7,145 nt of DNA from Oscillospiraceae bacterium (GCA_015064195.1 SVSO01000156.1:1-7145); one strand, 5' to 3'; shown: positions 1 to 7,145, counted from the stretch's first letter. The notes: generated by a model from the sequence alone, not told the origin. A program made the numbers and translations.

Positions 1-1
1 C

Positions 2-1318
2 GTCGTTGTCTGTGACATGCCCTACAAGTATACGATTCTCAAAAACAAATACATAGACTCCATCGCCGAAGCGCTGGCAAAGGTCACCGGTTTTGCGGTC
101 GAGATCATCATCGTGGACAAGACCATTGATCCCGCCGAATATGCAAAATACGTCAACAGCATCATCGGCGAGGTGCGCGAGCCGGTCAATCTGGCGGATC
201 AGCCGCAGGTCGGCGCGCCCGCTCCCGAGCCGGTTCCCGCCGATGGTACCACAGGAGCACCCGCCGCAAAGCCCGGCCAGCCTGCACATCAGGGAGAATA
301 TACCTTCGACAACTTCATCGTCGGCAGCTCCAACAAATTTGCCCATGCCGCATCCGTTGCCGTGGCAAATGAACCGACCTGTAAGTCCAACGCCGACAAC
401 TATACCTACAATCCGCTGTTTATCTACGGCTCCAGCGGTCTCGGCAAGACGCATCTGCTGTATGCCATTATCAACCGCATCCGCGAAACGCGTCCCGAGT
501 TGAAGATCGTCTACGTCAAGGGCGAGGAATTCACCAACCAGATGGTGGACAGCATTTCCCGTAAGGTGCCCGAGCAGTTCCGCGAGAAATATCGCGGTGC
601 TGACATCCTGCTCATCGACGACGTACAGTTTATTGCCGGCCGCGATGCAACGCAGGAGGAGTTCTTCCACACCTTCAATGCACTGTATGAGGATCACAAG
701 CAGATCATTCTGACATCCGACCGCCCGCCCCGCGATATCAAAACGCTGGAGGATCGTCTGAAAACCCGTTTCGAATGGGGCATCACCGCCGACATTCAGC
801 CGCCGGATGCGGATCTGCGCGCTGCAATTCTCAAAAAGAAGGCGGCTTCCATGAACATCGAGCTGAGCAATGATGTCATCAACTTCCTCGCAGAGAATCT
901 CAAGAGCAACAATCGTCAGCTGGAGGGTGCCATCAAGAAGCTGGGCGCGCTCAGCCTGCTGACCGGTACGCCCATCACCATCGAGATCGCCAAGAATTCC
1001 ATCGCCGATCTCATGACAGGCGGCCAGCCGGTGAGTGTCACCATCGACCGCATTCTGGAAACGGTGGCGAAAAAGTATGCCATCACGGTGGAGGATCTCA
1101 AGGGTACCAAGCGTACCAAGGAAATCGCCTACGCCCGTCATATCGCGGTCTATCTGCTGCGCAAAATGACGGATATGTCGCTGCCGCAGATCGGCAAACT
1201 GCTGAAGCGCGATCATTCCACCATTATTTCGTCGCTGAAAACCGTGGAGAAGGAGCTGGGTGCGAGCACGCAAACCGATGCGGATGTAACCGAGCTGATG
1301 AAGGAAATCAAGGGGTAA
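2..1318 (+). CDS. dnaA: Chromosomal replication initiator protein DnaA (5'-truncated by window edge)
   Basis: AAA+ ATPase that binds DnaA boxes in oriC, forms a filament and melts the origin. The reading frame is open to the left edge (codons from base 2 read V-V-V-C-D before the Met at 17). That Met lies inside domain I, not at the true start; by comparison with B. subtilis DnaA about 40-45 residues are missing. Counting from that Met: end of domain I to about 55, Pro/Ala-rich linker (domain II) about 56-93, AAA+ core from about 94. Walker A is GSSGLGKT (138-145), Walker B ILLIDD (197-202), sensor 1 ILTSDRPP (231-238), arginine-finger motif DRLKTRFEWG (R247/R251) and sensor 2 NNRQLEGA (R300). 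The C-terminal DNA-binding domain has a basic loop near 361-382 and the signature KRDHST (397-402). The GSS form of Walker A differs from the common GGVGLGKT but keeps all catalytic positions. oriC follows directly downstream. Confidence 0.98.
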   Translation, partial: VVVCDMPYKYTILKNKYIDSIAEALAKVTGFAVEIIIVDKTIDPAEYAKYVNSIIGEVREPVNLADQPQVGAPAPEPVPADGTTGAPAAKPGQPAHQGEYTFDNFIVGSSNKFAHAASVAVANEPTCKSNADNYTYNPLFIYGSSGLGKTHLLYAIINRIRETRPELKIVYVKGEEFTNQMVDSISRKVPEQFREKYRGADILLIDDVQFIAGRDATQEEFFHTFNALYEDHKQIILTSDRPPRDIKTLEDRLKTRFEWGITADIQPPDADLRAAILKKKAASMNIELSNDVINFLAENLKSNNRQLEGAIKKLGALSLLTGTPITIEIAKNSIADLMTGGQPVSVTIDRILETVAKKYAITVEDLKGTKRTKEIAYARHIAVYLLRKMTDMSLPQIGKLLKRDHSTIISSLKTVEKELGASTQTDADVTELMKEIKG

Positions 1319-1358
1319 TACACCGCTTTTTACAGGTTGTCCGCAGGAGTTCCACAAT

Positions 1359-1367
1359 TTTTCCACA
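1359..1367 (+). promoter_or_regulatory. DnaA box (TTTTCCACA)
   Basis: One mismatch (A to T at position 3) from the consensus TTATNCACA. It lies 40 bp after the dnaA stop codon. A much weaker box-like TTGTCCGCA (two mismatches) lies at 1337-1345. Confidence 0.7.
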
Positions 1368-1382
1368 GATTGTTGTTAAGTC

Positions 1383-1391
1383 TGTTGATAA
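1383..1391 (-). promoter_or_regulatory. DnaA box (TTATCAACA on the minus strand)
   Basis: The plus strand reads TGTTGATAA; the minus-strand 9-mer has one mismatch (C to A at position 6) from TTATNCACA. It is the only good oriC box pointing opposite to the others. Confidence 0.55.
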
Positions 1392-1498
1392 TTTTGTCAG
1401 TCATATATCTTTTTCCTGCTGCAGCGCGGTCTTTCGGCATGTGGCAAATATCCCTACAGCAGGTGGAAAGCGGCGATTTCCGACCGTTTATTCCGTTT

Positions 1499-1507
1499 TT
1501 TTCCACA
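1499..1507 (+). promoter_or_regulatory. DnaA box (TTTTCCACA)
   Basis: Second exact oriC copy of the TTTTCCACA form, at the end of a run of seven T residues (1496-1502). One mismatch from TTATNCACA. Confidence 0.7.
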
Positions 1508-1588
1508 ATTTGCGCTTTGCACACTTCCGACATCCCCAAAACCCGACCATCTGCGTTTACAACAGTTTTTAAACATATAAACAGCCGG

Positions 1589-1607
1589 CAATCCACATTT
1601 GTCCACA
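1589..1607 (+). promoter_or_regulatory. Paired DnaA boxes (CAATCCACA and TTGTCCACA)
   Basis: Two same-direction box-like 9-mers one base apart: CAATCCACA at 1589-1597 (two mismatches) and TTGTCCACA at 1599-1607 (one mismatch). The 10-bp phasing places both on the same helix face, which fits cooperative DnaA binding. The second box is the stronger one. Confidence 0.6.
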
Positions 1608-1677
1608 GAATCCATCCATCGGCCGGGGCGGTGAAAATTCCCCCACACCCGCTCCACCGGATTCCAACACAAGCAAA

Positions 1678-1693
1678 TGCAGGATTTCCTGCA
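1678..1693. repeat. Palindrome in oriC (7-bp arms, TT centre)
   Basis: TGCAGGATTTCCTGCA is an inverted repeat with perfect 7-bp arms around a TT spacer. No T-run follows on either strand, so it is not an intrinsic terminator. It lies 33 bp before the last DnaA box pair. It could be a binding site for an origin regulator; no protein can be named from the sequence. Confidence 0.45.
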
Positions 1694-1725
1694 AAAATTG
1701 TCTGACAGGTTCAGGCTATTTAGAA

Positions 1726-1743
1726 CTATCCACAGCATCCACA
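1726..1743 (+). promoter_or_regulatory. Abutting DnaA box pair of the unwinding system
   Basis: CTATCCACA (1726-1734, one mismatch) is followed with no gap by GCATCCACA (1735-1743, two mismatches). Both point toward the trio repeats and A+T-rich tract. The position and tandem arrangement correspond to B. subtilis boxes 6 and 7, which guide DnaA onto the adjacent trios. Confidence 0.82.
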
Positions 1744-1747
1744 TCCC

Positions 1748-1765
1748 CTACTACAACTACTACTA
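1748..1765. promoter_or_regulatory. DnaA-trio repeats
   Basis: The plus strand reads CTA CTA CAA CTA CTA CTA, which is 3'-GAT-GAT-GTT-GAT-GAT-GAT-5' on the complementary strand. Five of six units fit the published trio consensus 3'-(G/A)A(T/A)-5'; the third has T in the middle. The array starts four bases (TCCC) after the abutting box pair and runs straight into the A+T-rich tract, as in B. subtilis. In that system the trios bind the DnaA filament on one strand during opening. Confidence 0.82.
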
Positions 1766-1815
1766 AAATCATTATTCTTATTTTATTTATTTCTTTTTTA
1801 ATTTTAATATTTAAA
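1766..1815. other. A+T-rich DNA unwinding element
   Basis: Fifty bases with only three C and no G (94% A+T), bordered on the left by the DnaA-trios and on the right by the dnaN ribosome-binding site. This is the expected duplex-opening site. It must also contain or border the dnaN leader; I cannot place a convincing promoter here because nearly any stretch resembles a -10 element. Confidence 0.82.
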
Positions 1816-1828
1816 CCGAGGTTTTGTT

Positions 1829-2965
1829 ATGAAAATTAAATTCGACCGTCCCACGCTGCTTGATGCTGTGGGAACCGCGATGTACAGCGTTTCCACCAAA
1901 AATACAATCACTGCTGCGGAAGGTATCCTGATCTCCGCTGAAGGTGATAACGTAACGCTGGTTTCCTATGATCTGGAAAAAGGCATGAATATCGAAATCT
2001 CTGCCGAGGTGGAGGAGCCGGGTGCATGCATTATCAATGCGCAGAGCCTGTTCTCGATCATTAAGTTAATGCCCGCAGGCATCATCTCTCTGGAAACCAA
2101 CGAGCTTTTTCGCGCAAAGATTTCCTGCGGCAGCTCGGAATTTGAGCTGAATGGCATGGATCCCCGCGAATTTCCCACGCTGCCGGATATTGTCAACGAG
2201 ACCGGCTTCACCATCAAGCAGGGCGATCTGAAGAATATGATCGCGCAGACACTATTCGCCGTTGCGCAGAACGATGCCCGCCCCACCTTCAACGGTGCGT
2301 ATTTCAAGGTAAAGGGCAATCACATCACCGCTGTCGGCTGCGACAGCTTCCGTCTGGCCATCCGTGAGAAGACCTGCGAGCTGGGCAATACGGACGATTC
2401 CGTGGAGATGTCCTTCATTATCCCCGGCAAGACGCTCAGCGAGATCATGAAGATGCTCAGCGAGCCGGATGAGCCGGTGAATATCAGCTTAAACCGCAAG
2501 CAGGTCATCTTCAGCTTCGAAAAGAAGAAGATCACTTTCTTCTCCCGTCTGATCGAAGGCGAATACATCGATTACGAGCGCATCATTCCCAAAAACAGCA
2601 CCATTTTTGTTGATATTGATACCGAAATCTTCGGCGGTGCCATCGAACGCGCTTCGCTGGTGACCGACGAATCCGCAGGCAAGAACAAATCGCTGGCGCG
2701 CTGTCATTTCTATGACAACAAGCTGGAGATTACCTCCGTCTCCTCCAGCGGAAAGGTGCGCGACGAAATCACCACCGCACATGAGGGCGGCGAGATCGAG
2801 ATCGGCTTCAACTGCCGCTATCTCACCGATGCGCTGAAGGCATCCCAGAGCGAAAAGCTCCGTCTGTCCCTGTCCAGCCCCTACATCAGCATGGTAATCG
2901 AGCCGCTGGAGGCGGACGAAAACGACAAATTCACCTTCCTCGTGCTTCCGTGTAAACTCAAATGA
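1829..2965 (+). CDS. dnaN: DNA polymerase III beta subunit (sliding clamp)
   Basis: Ring-forming clamp that encircles DNA and tethers the replicative polymerase and other partners. At 378 residues it has the usual family length. It shows the three-domain clamp pattern: domain 1 about 1-125, domain 2 about 126-250 with GCDSFRLA (170-177) in the place of the usual DG/S-x-RLA motif, and domain 3 about 255-378. SRLIEGEYIDYERIIP (239-254) matches the family's SRLI(D/E)G…DY…(V/I)IP segment. The C-terminus is LVLPCKLK, where many clamps end in MPMRL or PVRL; the partner-binding pocket therefore has Cys and Lys where E. coli has Met and Arg, plus an extra final Lys. The ATG start has a GAGG ribosome-binding site at 1818-1821, 7 nt upstream. 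Its stop codon overlaps the recF start. Confidence 0.98.
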   Translation: MKIKFDRPTLLDAVGTAMYSVSTKNTITAAEGILISAEGDNVTLVSYDLEKGMNIEISAEVEEPGACIINAQSLFSIIKLMPAGIISLETNELFRAKISCGSSEFELNGMDPREFPTLPDIVNETGFTIKQGDLKNMIAQTLFAVAQNDARPTFNGAYFKVKGNHITAVGCDSFRLAIREKTCELGNTDDSVEMSFIIPGKTLSEIMKMLSEPDEPVNISLNRKQVIFSFEKKKITFFSRLIEGEYIDYERIIPKNSTIFVDIDTEIFGGAIERASLVTDESAGKNKSLARCHFYDNKLEITSVSSSGKVRDEITTAHEGGEIEIGFNCRYLTDALKASQSEKLRLSLSSPYISMVIEPLEADENDKFTFLVLPCKLK

Positions 2966-4092
2966 TTGTACAGCGCGTAAGCTACCGGGATTTCCGGAAC
3001 ATCGGGGCGGCCGAAATCACGCTGTCGCCCGGAGTCAACGTGCTGATCGGCAACAACGCCGAGGGAAAGACCAACGCGCTGGAGGGCATCTATCTGATGG
3101 CGGCCGGAAAGAGCTTCCGCACACCGAAGGAACGGGATATGGTGAAATTCGGCGCGGAGAGCTTCGAGGTGACGCTGGAGCTTCTCGATGCACGCCGGGA
3201 GCAGCAGCTGACCTTCAAGGCTTATTCCGCCGATTCGGCAAAGCGGCGAGTCTGCACGAAAAACGGTGTGCCGCTGCCGCGGATTTCGGAGCTGCTGGGC
3301 GTATTCCGTGCGGTGCTGTTCTGCCCGGAGCATCTTGCCATCGTGAAAGCGGGGCCGGCGGAGCGGCGGGCGTTTTTGGATGTGGCCATCTGCCAGCTGA
3401 AGCCCATGTATTTGAAGGCGCTGCAGCGCTTCCAGAAGATTTTAACCCAGCGCAACGCGCTGCTCAAGCAGCTGGCGGAGGGAGAAGGCGAGTTCTCACT
3501 GCTGGAGATTCTCTCAGAGCAGCTGGCGCGGGAATGTGCATTCATCTATCGCACACGCGCGGAGTATATCGAGCGGCTGGATGCGTTTGTGAAGCGGTTC
3601 TTCCTCGAGCTTTCCGCAGAGAGCCCAGATGGAGAACAGGAAATGCCGGAGCTTTGGTTTGTGAATTCATTAAAACTTCGTGAGCGCATCGATGAGGCGG
3701 AGGCATACAGACGCTACTTTGAACGCCTGACATCCAACACAGCGCGCGAGATCGCCGCAGGAGCGACGTTGTACGGCTCGCATAAGGATGACATCGAAAT
3801 CCTGCTTGACGGCCGAGAAGCCCGTGGATTCGCCTCACAGGGGCAGCAGCGCTCCATGGCGCTGGCGATGAAGCTGGGAGAAGGGGAAATCTCCATGGAA
3901 TATTCCGGCGAGTACCCCGTGTTCCTCTTCGACGATGTGCTGTCGGAGCTGGATCCGAAGCGGCAGCGCTTCCTGCTCTCCAAGCTGGAGCGGCGGCAGG
4001 TCATCATGACCACATGCACTACGCCGCCGGTGGAATCGGAAGCGATTTTCATCGATGTGGCAGGCGGCGTATATACGCCGAGACAGGAGTGA
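2962..4092 (+). CDS. recF: DNA replication and repair protein RecF
   Basis: SMC/Rad50-like ATPase that works with RecO and RecR to load RecA on gapped DNA. At 376 residues it has the usual length. Walker A is GNNAEGKT (30-37), preceded by the typical N-terminal RDFRN motif (9-13). The ABC-type signature is SQGQQRSMALAMKL (292-305), and Walker B with D-loop is FLFDDVLSELD (321-331; D324, D325). GSHKDDIEILLDG (272-284) matches the conserved G-H-(R/K)-DD segment. The start codon shares the sequence ATGA with the dnaN stop codon and has no visible Shine-Dalgarno, so translation is probably coupled to dnaN. The yaaA/rlbA gene often found between dnaN and recF is absent. Confidence 0.97.
   Translation: MIVQRVSYRDFRNIGAAEITLSPGVNVLIGNNAEGKTNALEGIYLMAAGKSFRTPKERDMVKFGAESFEVTLELLDARREQQLTFKAYSADSAKRRVCTKNGVPLPRISELLGVFRAVLFCPEHLAIVKAGPAERRAFLDVAICQLKPMYLKALQRFQKILTQRNALLKQLAEGEGEFSLLEILSEQLARECAFIYRTRAEYIERLDAFVKRFFLELSAESPDGEQEMPELWFVNSLKLRERIDEAEAYRRYFERLTSNTAREIAAGATLYGSHKDDIEILLDGREARGFASQGQQRSMALAMKLGEGEISMEYSGEYPVFLFDDVLSELDPKRQRFLLSKLERRQVIMTTCTTPPVESEAIFIDVAGGVYTPRQE
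4085..4089 (+). promoter_or_regulatory. Ribosome-binding site for remB (fixes its start)
   Basis: AGGAG lies 8 nt before the ATG at 4098 and immediately before the recF stop codon (4090-4092). It supports the short 87-residue remB reading over an upstream in-frame ATG at 4014 that lies inside recF. Confidence 0.8.
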
Positions 4093-4097
4093 GCGAT

Positions 4098-4361
4098 ATG
4101 TATGTACACGCGGGCAACAACCGCATGATCAGAACAAGAGATATTATCGGCATTTTTGATATGGATACTGCCACCATGGAATCCGCGACGCGCGATTATC
4201 TGCGCGCAGCGGAAAAGGATGGACGCATGGTGAACATCAAGGAGGAAATCCCGAAATCCTTCATCGTGGCCTGCCACGAAAAAAATCGGGATACCGTCTA
4301 TGTGTCGCAGATTTCAAGCGCCGCACTGGTCGGCCGGGTTCATGCGGGAATCCGGGAATAA
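4098..4361 (+). CDS. remB: RemB-like extracellular matrix regulator family protein (YaaB, DUF370)
   Basis: An 87-residue protein beginning MYVHAGNNRMIRTRDIIGIF, which resembles the start of the B. subtilis YaaB/RemB family (MY-H-G, then TRDI(V/I)GIFD). The later PKSFIVACHEK (52-62) and VYVSQISSAAL (67-77) segments also fit the family. Relatives such as RemA are DNA-binding regulators of biofilm matrix genes; the role of RemB is less clear, and in a gut-type clostridium the target genes are unknown. The frame stays open further upstream within recF, but the ATG at 4098 has the good ribosome-binding site and fits the family N-terminus. It sits 5 nt after recF and 52 nt before gyrB, the standard Bacillota position for this gene, which strengthens the call. 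Confidence 0.88.
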   Translation: MYVHAGNNRMIRTRDIIGIFDMDTATMESATRDYLRAAEKDGRMVNIKEEIPKSFIVACHEKNRDTVYVSQISSAALVGRVHAGIRE

Positions 4362-4382
4362 TCAGGCAAAATTCGGAAAGGA

Positions 4383-4400
4383 TGCGGTTATTGTACCGCA
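4383..4400 (+). other. Small hairpin just before the gyrB start
   Basis: TGCGGT (4383-4388) can pair with ACCGCA (4395-4400) around a 6-nt loop. The only Shine-Dalgarno-like bases for gyrB (AGGG, 4400-4403) begin at the last paired base, so the stem could influence gyrB translation. The stem is short, with no T-run, so it is not a terminator. A regulatory role is inference. Confidence 0.35.
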
Positions 4401-4410
4401 GGGTTGATAA

Positions 4411-6396
<1,986 letters not shown>

Positions 6397-6402
6397 CACG
6401 AA

Positions 6403-6463
6403 TTTTCAACAAATGATAAACGTGTACAGTTTTTCCACAGGATGTGCACAAACTTGTGGAAAA
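6403..6463. promoter_or_regulatory. Second DnaA-box cluster, in the gyrB-gyrA spacer
   Basis: Four box-like 9-mers lie within 61 bp, starting 6 bp after the gyrB stop codon: TTTTCAACA (6403-6411, two mismatches), TTTTCCACA (6431-6439, one), TTGTGCACA on the minus strand (6443-6451, one) and TTTTCCACA on the minus strand (6455-6463, one). The two exact TTTTCCACA copies face each other around the central TGTGCACA. No A+T-rich opening tract or trio array lies beside them, so this is more likely a DnaA titration or gyrA-control site than a second origin. That role is inference. Confidence 0.6.
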
Positions 6464-6480
6464 CATTCTGCATAAGCCGT

Positions 6481-6564
6481 GGAAACACATTCATAAAAAG
6501 GATGGCGATTTCCAGCGGCGGACAGGAAAAATCCGGCATGTGAAAACTGTCGGAAACACATTCA
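6481..6564 (+). repeat. 13-bp direct repeat, GGAAACACATTCA
   Basis: Perfect copies lie at 6481-6493 and 6552-6564, 71 bp apart start to start. A shorter related copy, GGAAAACATTC, lies at 6458-6468 and overlaps a DnaA box. The bases between the two perfect copies (6494-6551) contain no gene. I do not recognise the repeat. Confidence 0.55.
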
Positions 6565-6588
6565 ACAGCGCGCATCGCGCGGCTGTTG
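6563..6588. repeat. G+C-rich hairpin in the gyrB-gyrA spacer
   Basis: CAACAGC (6563-6569) pairs with GCTGTTG (6582-6588), and inside it GCGC (6570-6573) pairs with GCGC (6577-6580), leaving an ATC loop and one bulged G (6581). The 11-bp stem is not followed by a T-run on either strand, so it does not qualify as an intrinsic terminator. It could still slow read-through from gyrB or stabilise an RNA end. Confidence 0.5.
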
Positions 6589-6595
6589 GAAAACG

Positions 6596-6616
6596 GTGGA
6601 ATACACGGTATTCCAC
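6596..6616. repeat. Perfect 9-bp inverted repeat upstream of gyrA
   Basis: GTGGAATAC (6596-6604) and GTATTCCAC (6608-6616) are exact reverse complements separated by ACG. The dyad ends 59 bp before the gyrA start codon, a position typical of an operator or of a leader hairpin. The outer TTCCACA resembles a DnaA box core but with two mismatches overall. The binding protein is not identifiable. Confidence 0.5.
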
Positions 6617-6632
6617 ATGACAACAGGCGAAG

Positions 6633-6641
6633 AAATCCACA
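6633..6641 (+). promoter_or_regulatory. Weak DnaA box (AAATCCACA)
   Basis: Keeps the ATCCACA core but has two mismatches at the first two positions. It lies 34 bp before the gyrA start and could allow DnaA to affect gyrA transcription. It is weak on its own and is listed because of the stronger cluster upstream. Confidence 0.3.
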
Positions 6642-6675
6642 GGATTGACACGCCGTAATACAAATGAGGAACAGA

Positions 6676-7145
6676 ATGGATAACAAGGATAAAAACGAAA
6701 ATCTTGAATTCCCGAATCAGAAGATTGTCGGCATCGAGATGGATGATGAGGTGCGAAATTCCTTTATTGCATACTCGATGAGTGTCATCATGTCGCGCGC
6801 GCTTCCGGATGTGCGCGACGGTCTGAAGCCGGTACATCGCCGTATTCTCTACGCGATGTACGAGGATAAGCTGACCTACGACCGGGAATTCCGCAAGTCC
6901 GCAACGACCGTCGGTAACGTGCTCGGCCGGTATCATCCGCATGGTGATACCGCGGTTTACGATACGATGGTGCGTCTGGCGCAGCCCTTCTCCATGCGCC
7001 ATGTGCTGATCGAAGGTCAGGGTAACTTCGGTTCGGTGGACGGCGACCCGCCTGCTGCATACCGTTATACGGAAGCAAGACTGGCGAAGCTGGCCAACGA
7101 AATGATGTCCGACATCGATAAGAATGTCGTTGACTTCACGCCCAA
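6676..7145 (+). CDS. gyrA: DNA gyrase subunit A (3' end cut by window edge)
   Basis: DNA-cleaving and rejoining subunit of gyrase, partner of GyrB. Only the first 156 codons are present and the frame is still open at the right edge. Visible parts: [21 protein letters not shown] (31-51, split here as [11 protein letters not shown] then [10 protein letters not shown]), [10 protein letters not shown] (52-61), the helix-turn-helix region with [14 protein letters not shown] (84-97), GQGNFGS (114-120) and the catalytic tyrosine in RYTEARL (Y131, preceded by R130). Thr92 and Asp96 are at the positions of E. coli Ser83 and Asp87 in the quinolone-binding region; Thr is a normal wild-type residue there in some Clostridia. 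The start at 6676 has GAGGAA at 6666-6671, 4 nt upstream. An in-frame ATG at 6664 lacks such a site. The 279-bp gap from gyrB suggests gyrA has its own control region. Confidence 0.97.
   Translation, partial: MDNKDKNENLEFPNQKIVGIEMDDEVRNSFIAYSMSVIMSRALPDVRDGLKPVHRRILYAMYEDKLTYDREFRKSATTVGNVLGRYHPHGDTAVYDTMVRLAQPFSMRHVLIEGQGNFGSVDGDPPAAYRYTEARLAKLANEMMSDIDKNVVDFTP

Larger units (their letters stand above)
1319..1828. other. oriC: oriC, chromosomal replication origin (dnaA-dnaN intergenic region)
   Basis: A 510-bp gene-free region between dnaA and dnaN. It holds several near-consensus DnaA boxes (best at 1359, 1383, 1499, 1599 and 1726), then two abutting boxes, a C-rich tetranucleotide, CTA-type trios and a 50-bp A+T-rich tract beside dnaN. 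This order matches the B. subtilis dnaN-proximal origin (boxes 6 and 7, GC cluster, DnaA-trio, unwinding element) as I recall it. The three overlapping open frames here look like chance. In B. subtilis a second box cluster lies upstream of dnaA; whether one exists here is outside the window. Function as the origin is inference from this architecture and the gene context. Confidence 0.93.

Noticed and set aside
1415..1463. CCTGCTG (1415-1421) and CAGCAGG (1457-1463) inverted repeat flanked by TTTCC and GGAAA
   Set aside because: Arms are only 7 bp and 35 bp apart, so chance is a fair explanation.
1337..1705. 122-codon plus-strand frame with a hydrophobic start inside oriC
   Set aside because: It has a TTG start without a ribosome-binding site, and it runs through several DnaA boxes. 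The hydrophobic stretch comes from T-rich origin sequence. The minus-strand frames at 1330-1596 and 1454-1744 are rejected for the same reasons.
1698..1726. TTGTCT / 17 bp / TAGAAC as a dnaN promoter
   Set aside because: Only 4 of 6 matches in each hexamer. Spacing is ideal and it touches a DnaA box, but such matches are common in A+T-rich sequence.
3714..4277. 187-codon minus-strand frame opposite recF and remB
   Set aside because: Antisense to two well-supported genes, with no family resemblance.
4014..4361. Longer remB reading from the ATG at 4014
   Set aside because: The first 28 codons lie inside recF and do not resemble the family; the ATG at 4098 has AGGAG 8 nt upstream and gives the family N-terminus.
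6645..6650. Exact TTGACA as a gyrA -35 box
   Set aside because: A -10 element 16-18 bp downstream would fall on the ribosome-binding site, and no TATAAT-like hexamer is there.
6664..6675. Alternative gyrA start four codons upstream
   Set aside because: No ribosome-binding site before it, and it would place the clear GAGGAA site inside the gene.

Overview
This window is the replication-origin neighbourhood of a bacterial chromosome. The gene order dnaA (5' end cut off by the window) – oriC – dnaN – recF – remB – gyrB – gyrA (3' end cut off) is all on the + strand. It is the classic Bacillota (Firmicutes) origin layout. The short-form GyrB, the RemB/DUF370 gene between recF and gyrB, the Bacillus-like origin unwinding module and the moderately high G+C coding sequence point to a member of the Clostridia, probably Oscillospirales (Ruminococcaceae-like). 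Family-level placement is inference; genus cannot be read from the sequence.

Layout. Positions 2-1318 are dnaA, missing about 40-45 N-terminal codons. Positions 1319-1828 (510 bp) hold no believable gene and form oriC. This region has scattered DnaA-box-like 9-mers, then two abutting boxes, a short C run, six CTA-type DnaA-trio units and a 50-bp tract that is 94% A+T, ending next to dnaN. Positions 1829-4361 are a tight cluster: dnaN and recF overlap by 4 bp (ATGA), and remB begins 5 nt after recF with its ribosome-binding site lying across the recF stop codon. gyrB (4414-6396) follows after 52 bp. A 279-bp spacer (6397-6675) separates gyrB from gyrA (6676 to the edge). That spacer carries a second group of DnaA-box-like sequences, a 13-bp direct repeat and two dyads.

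How the genes work together. DnaA binds the boxes and opens the A+T-rich tract. The DnaN clamp holds the replicative polymerase on DNA. RecF helps load RecA at gaps in stalled forks. GyrB and GyrA form DNA gyrase, which removes the positive supercoils made by the fork. RemB is a small regulator-family protein carried along in the cluster. All genes run away from oriC, so they are co-directional with the rightward fork.

Most unusual parts. The genes themselves are ordinary housekeeping genes, and I see no mobile element, CRISPR array, RNA gene or undescribed protein system. The points worth attention are: (1) a well-formed DnaA-trio origin module; (2) a second DnaA-box cluster plus repeats in the gyrB-gyrA spacer; (3) use of TTTTCCACA instead of the textbook TTATCCACA box throughout; (4) absence of the S4-domain yaaA/rlbA gene that usually sits between dnaN and recF.
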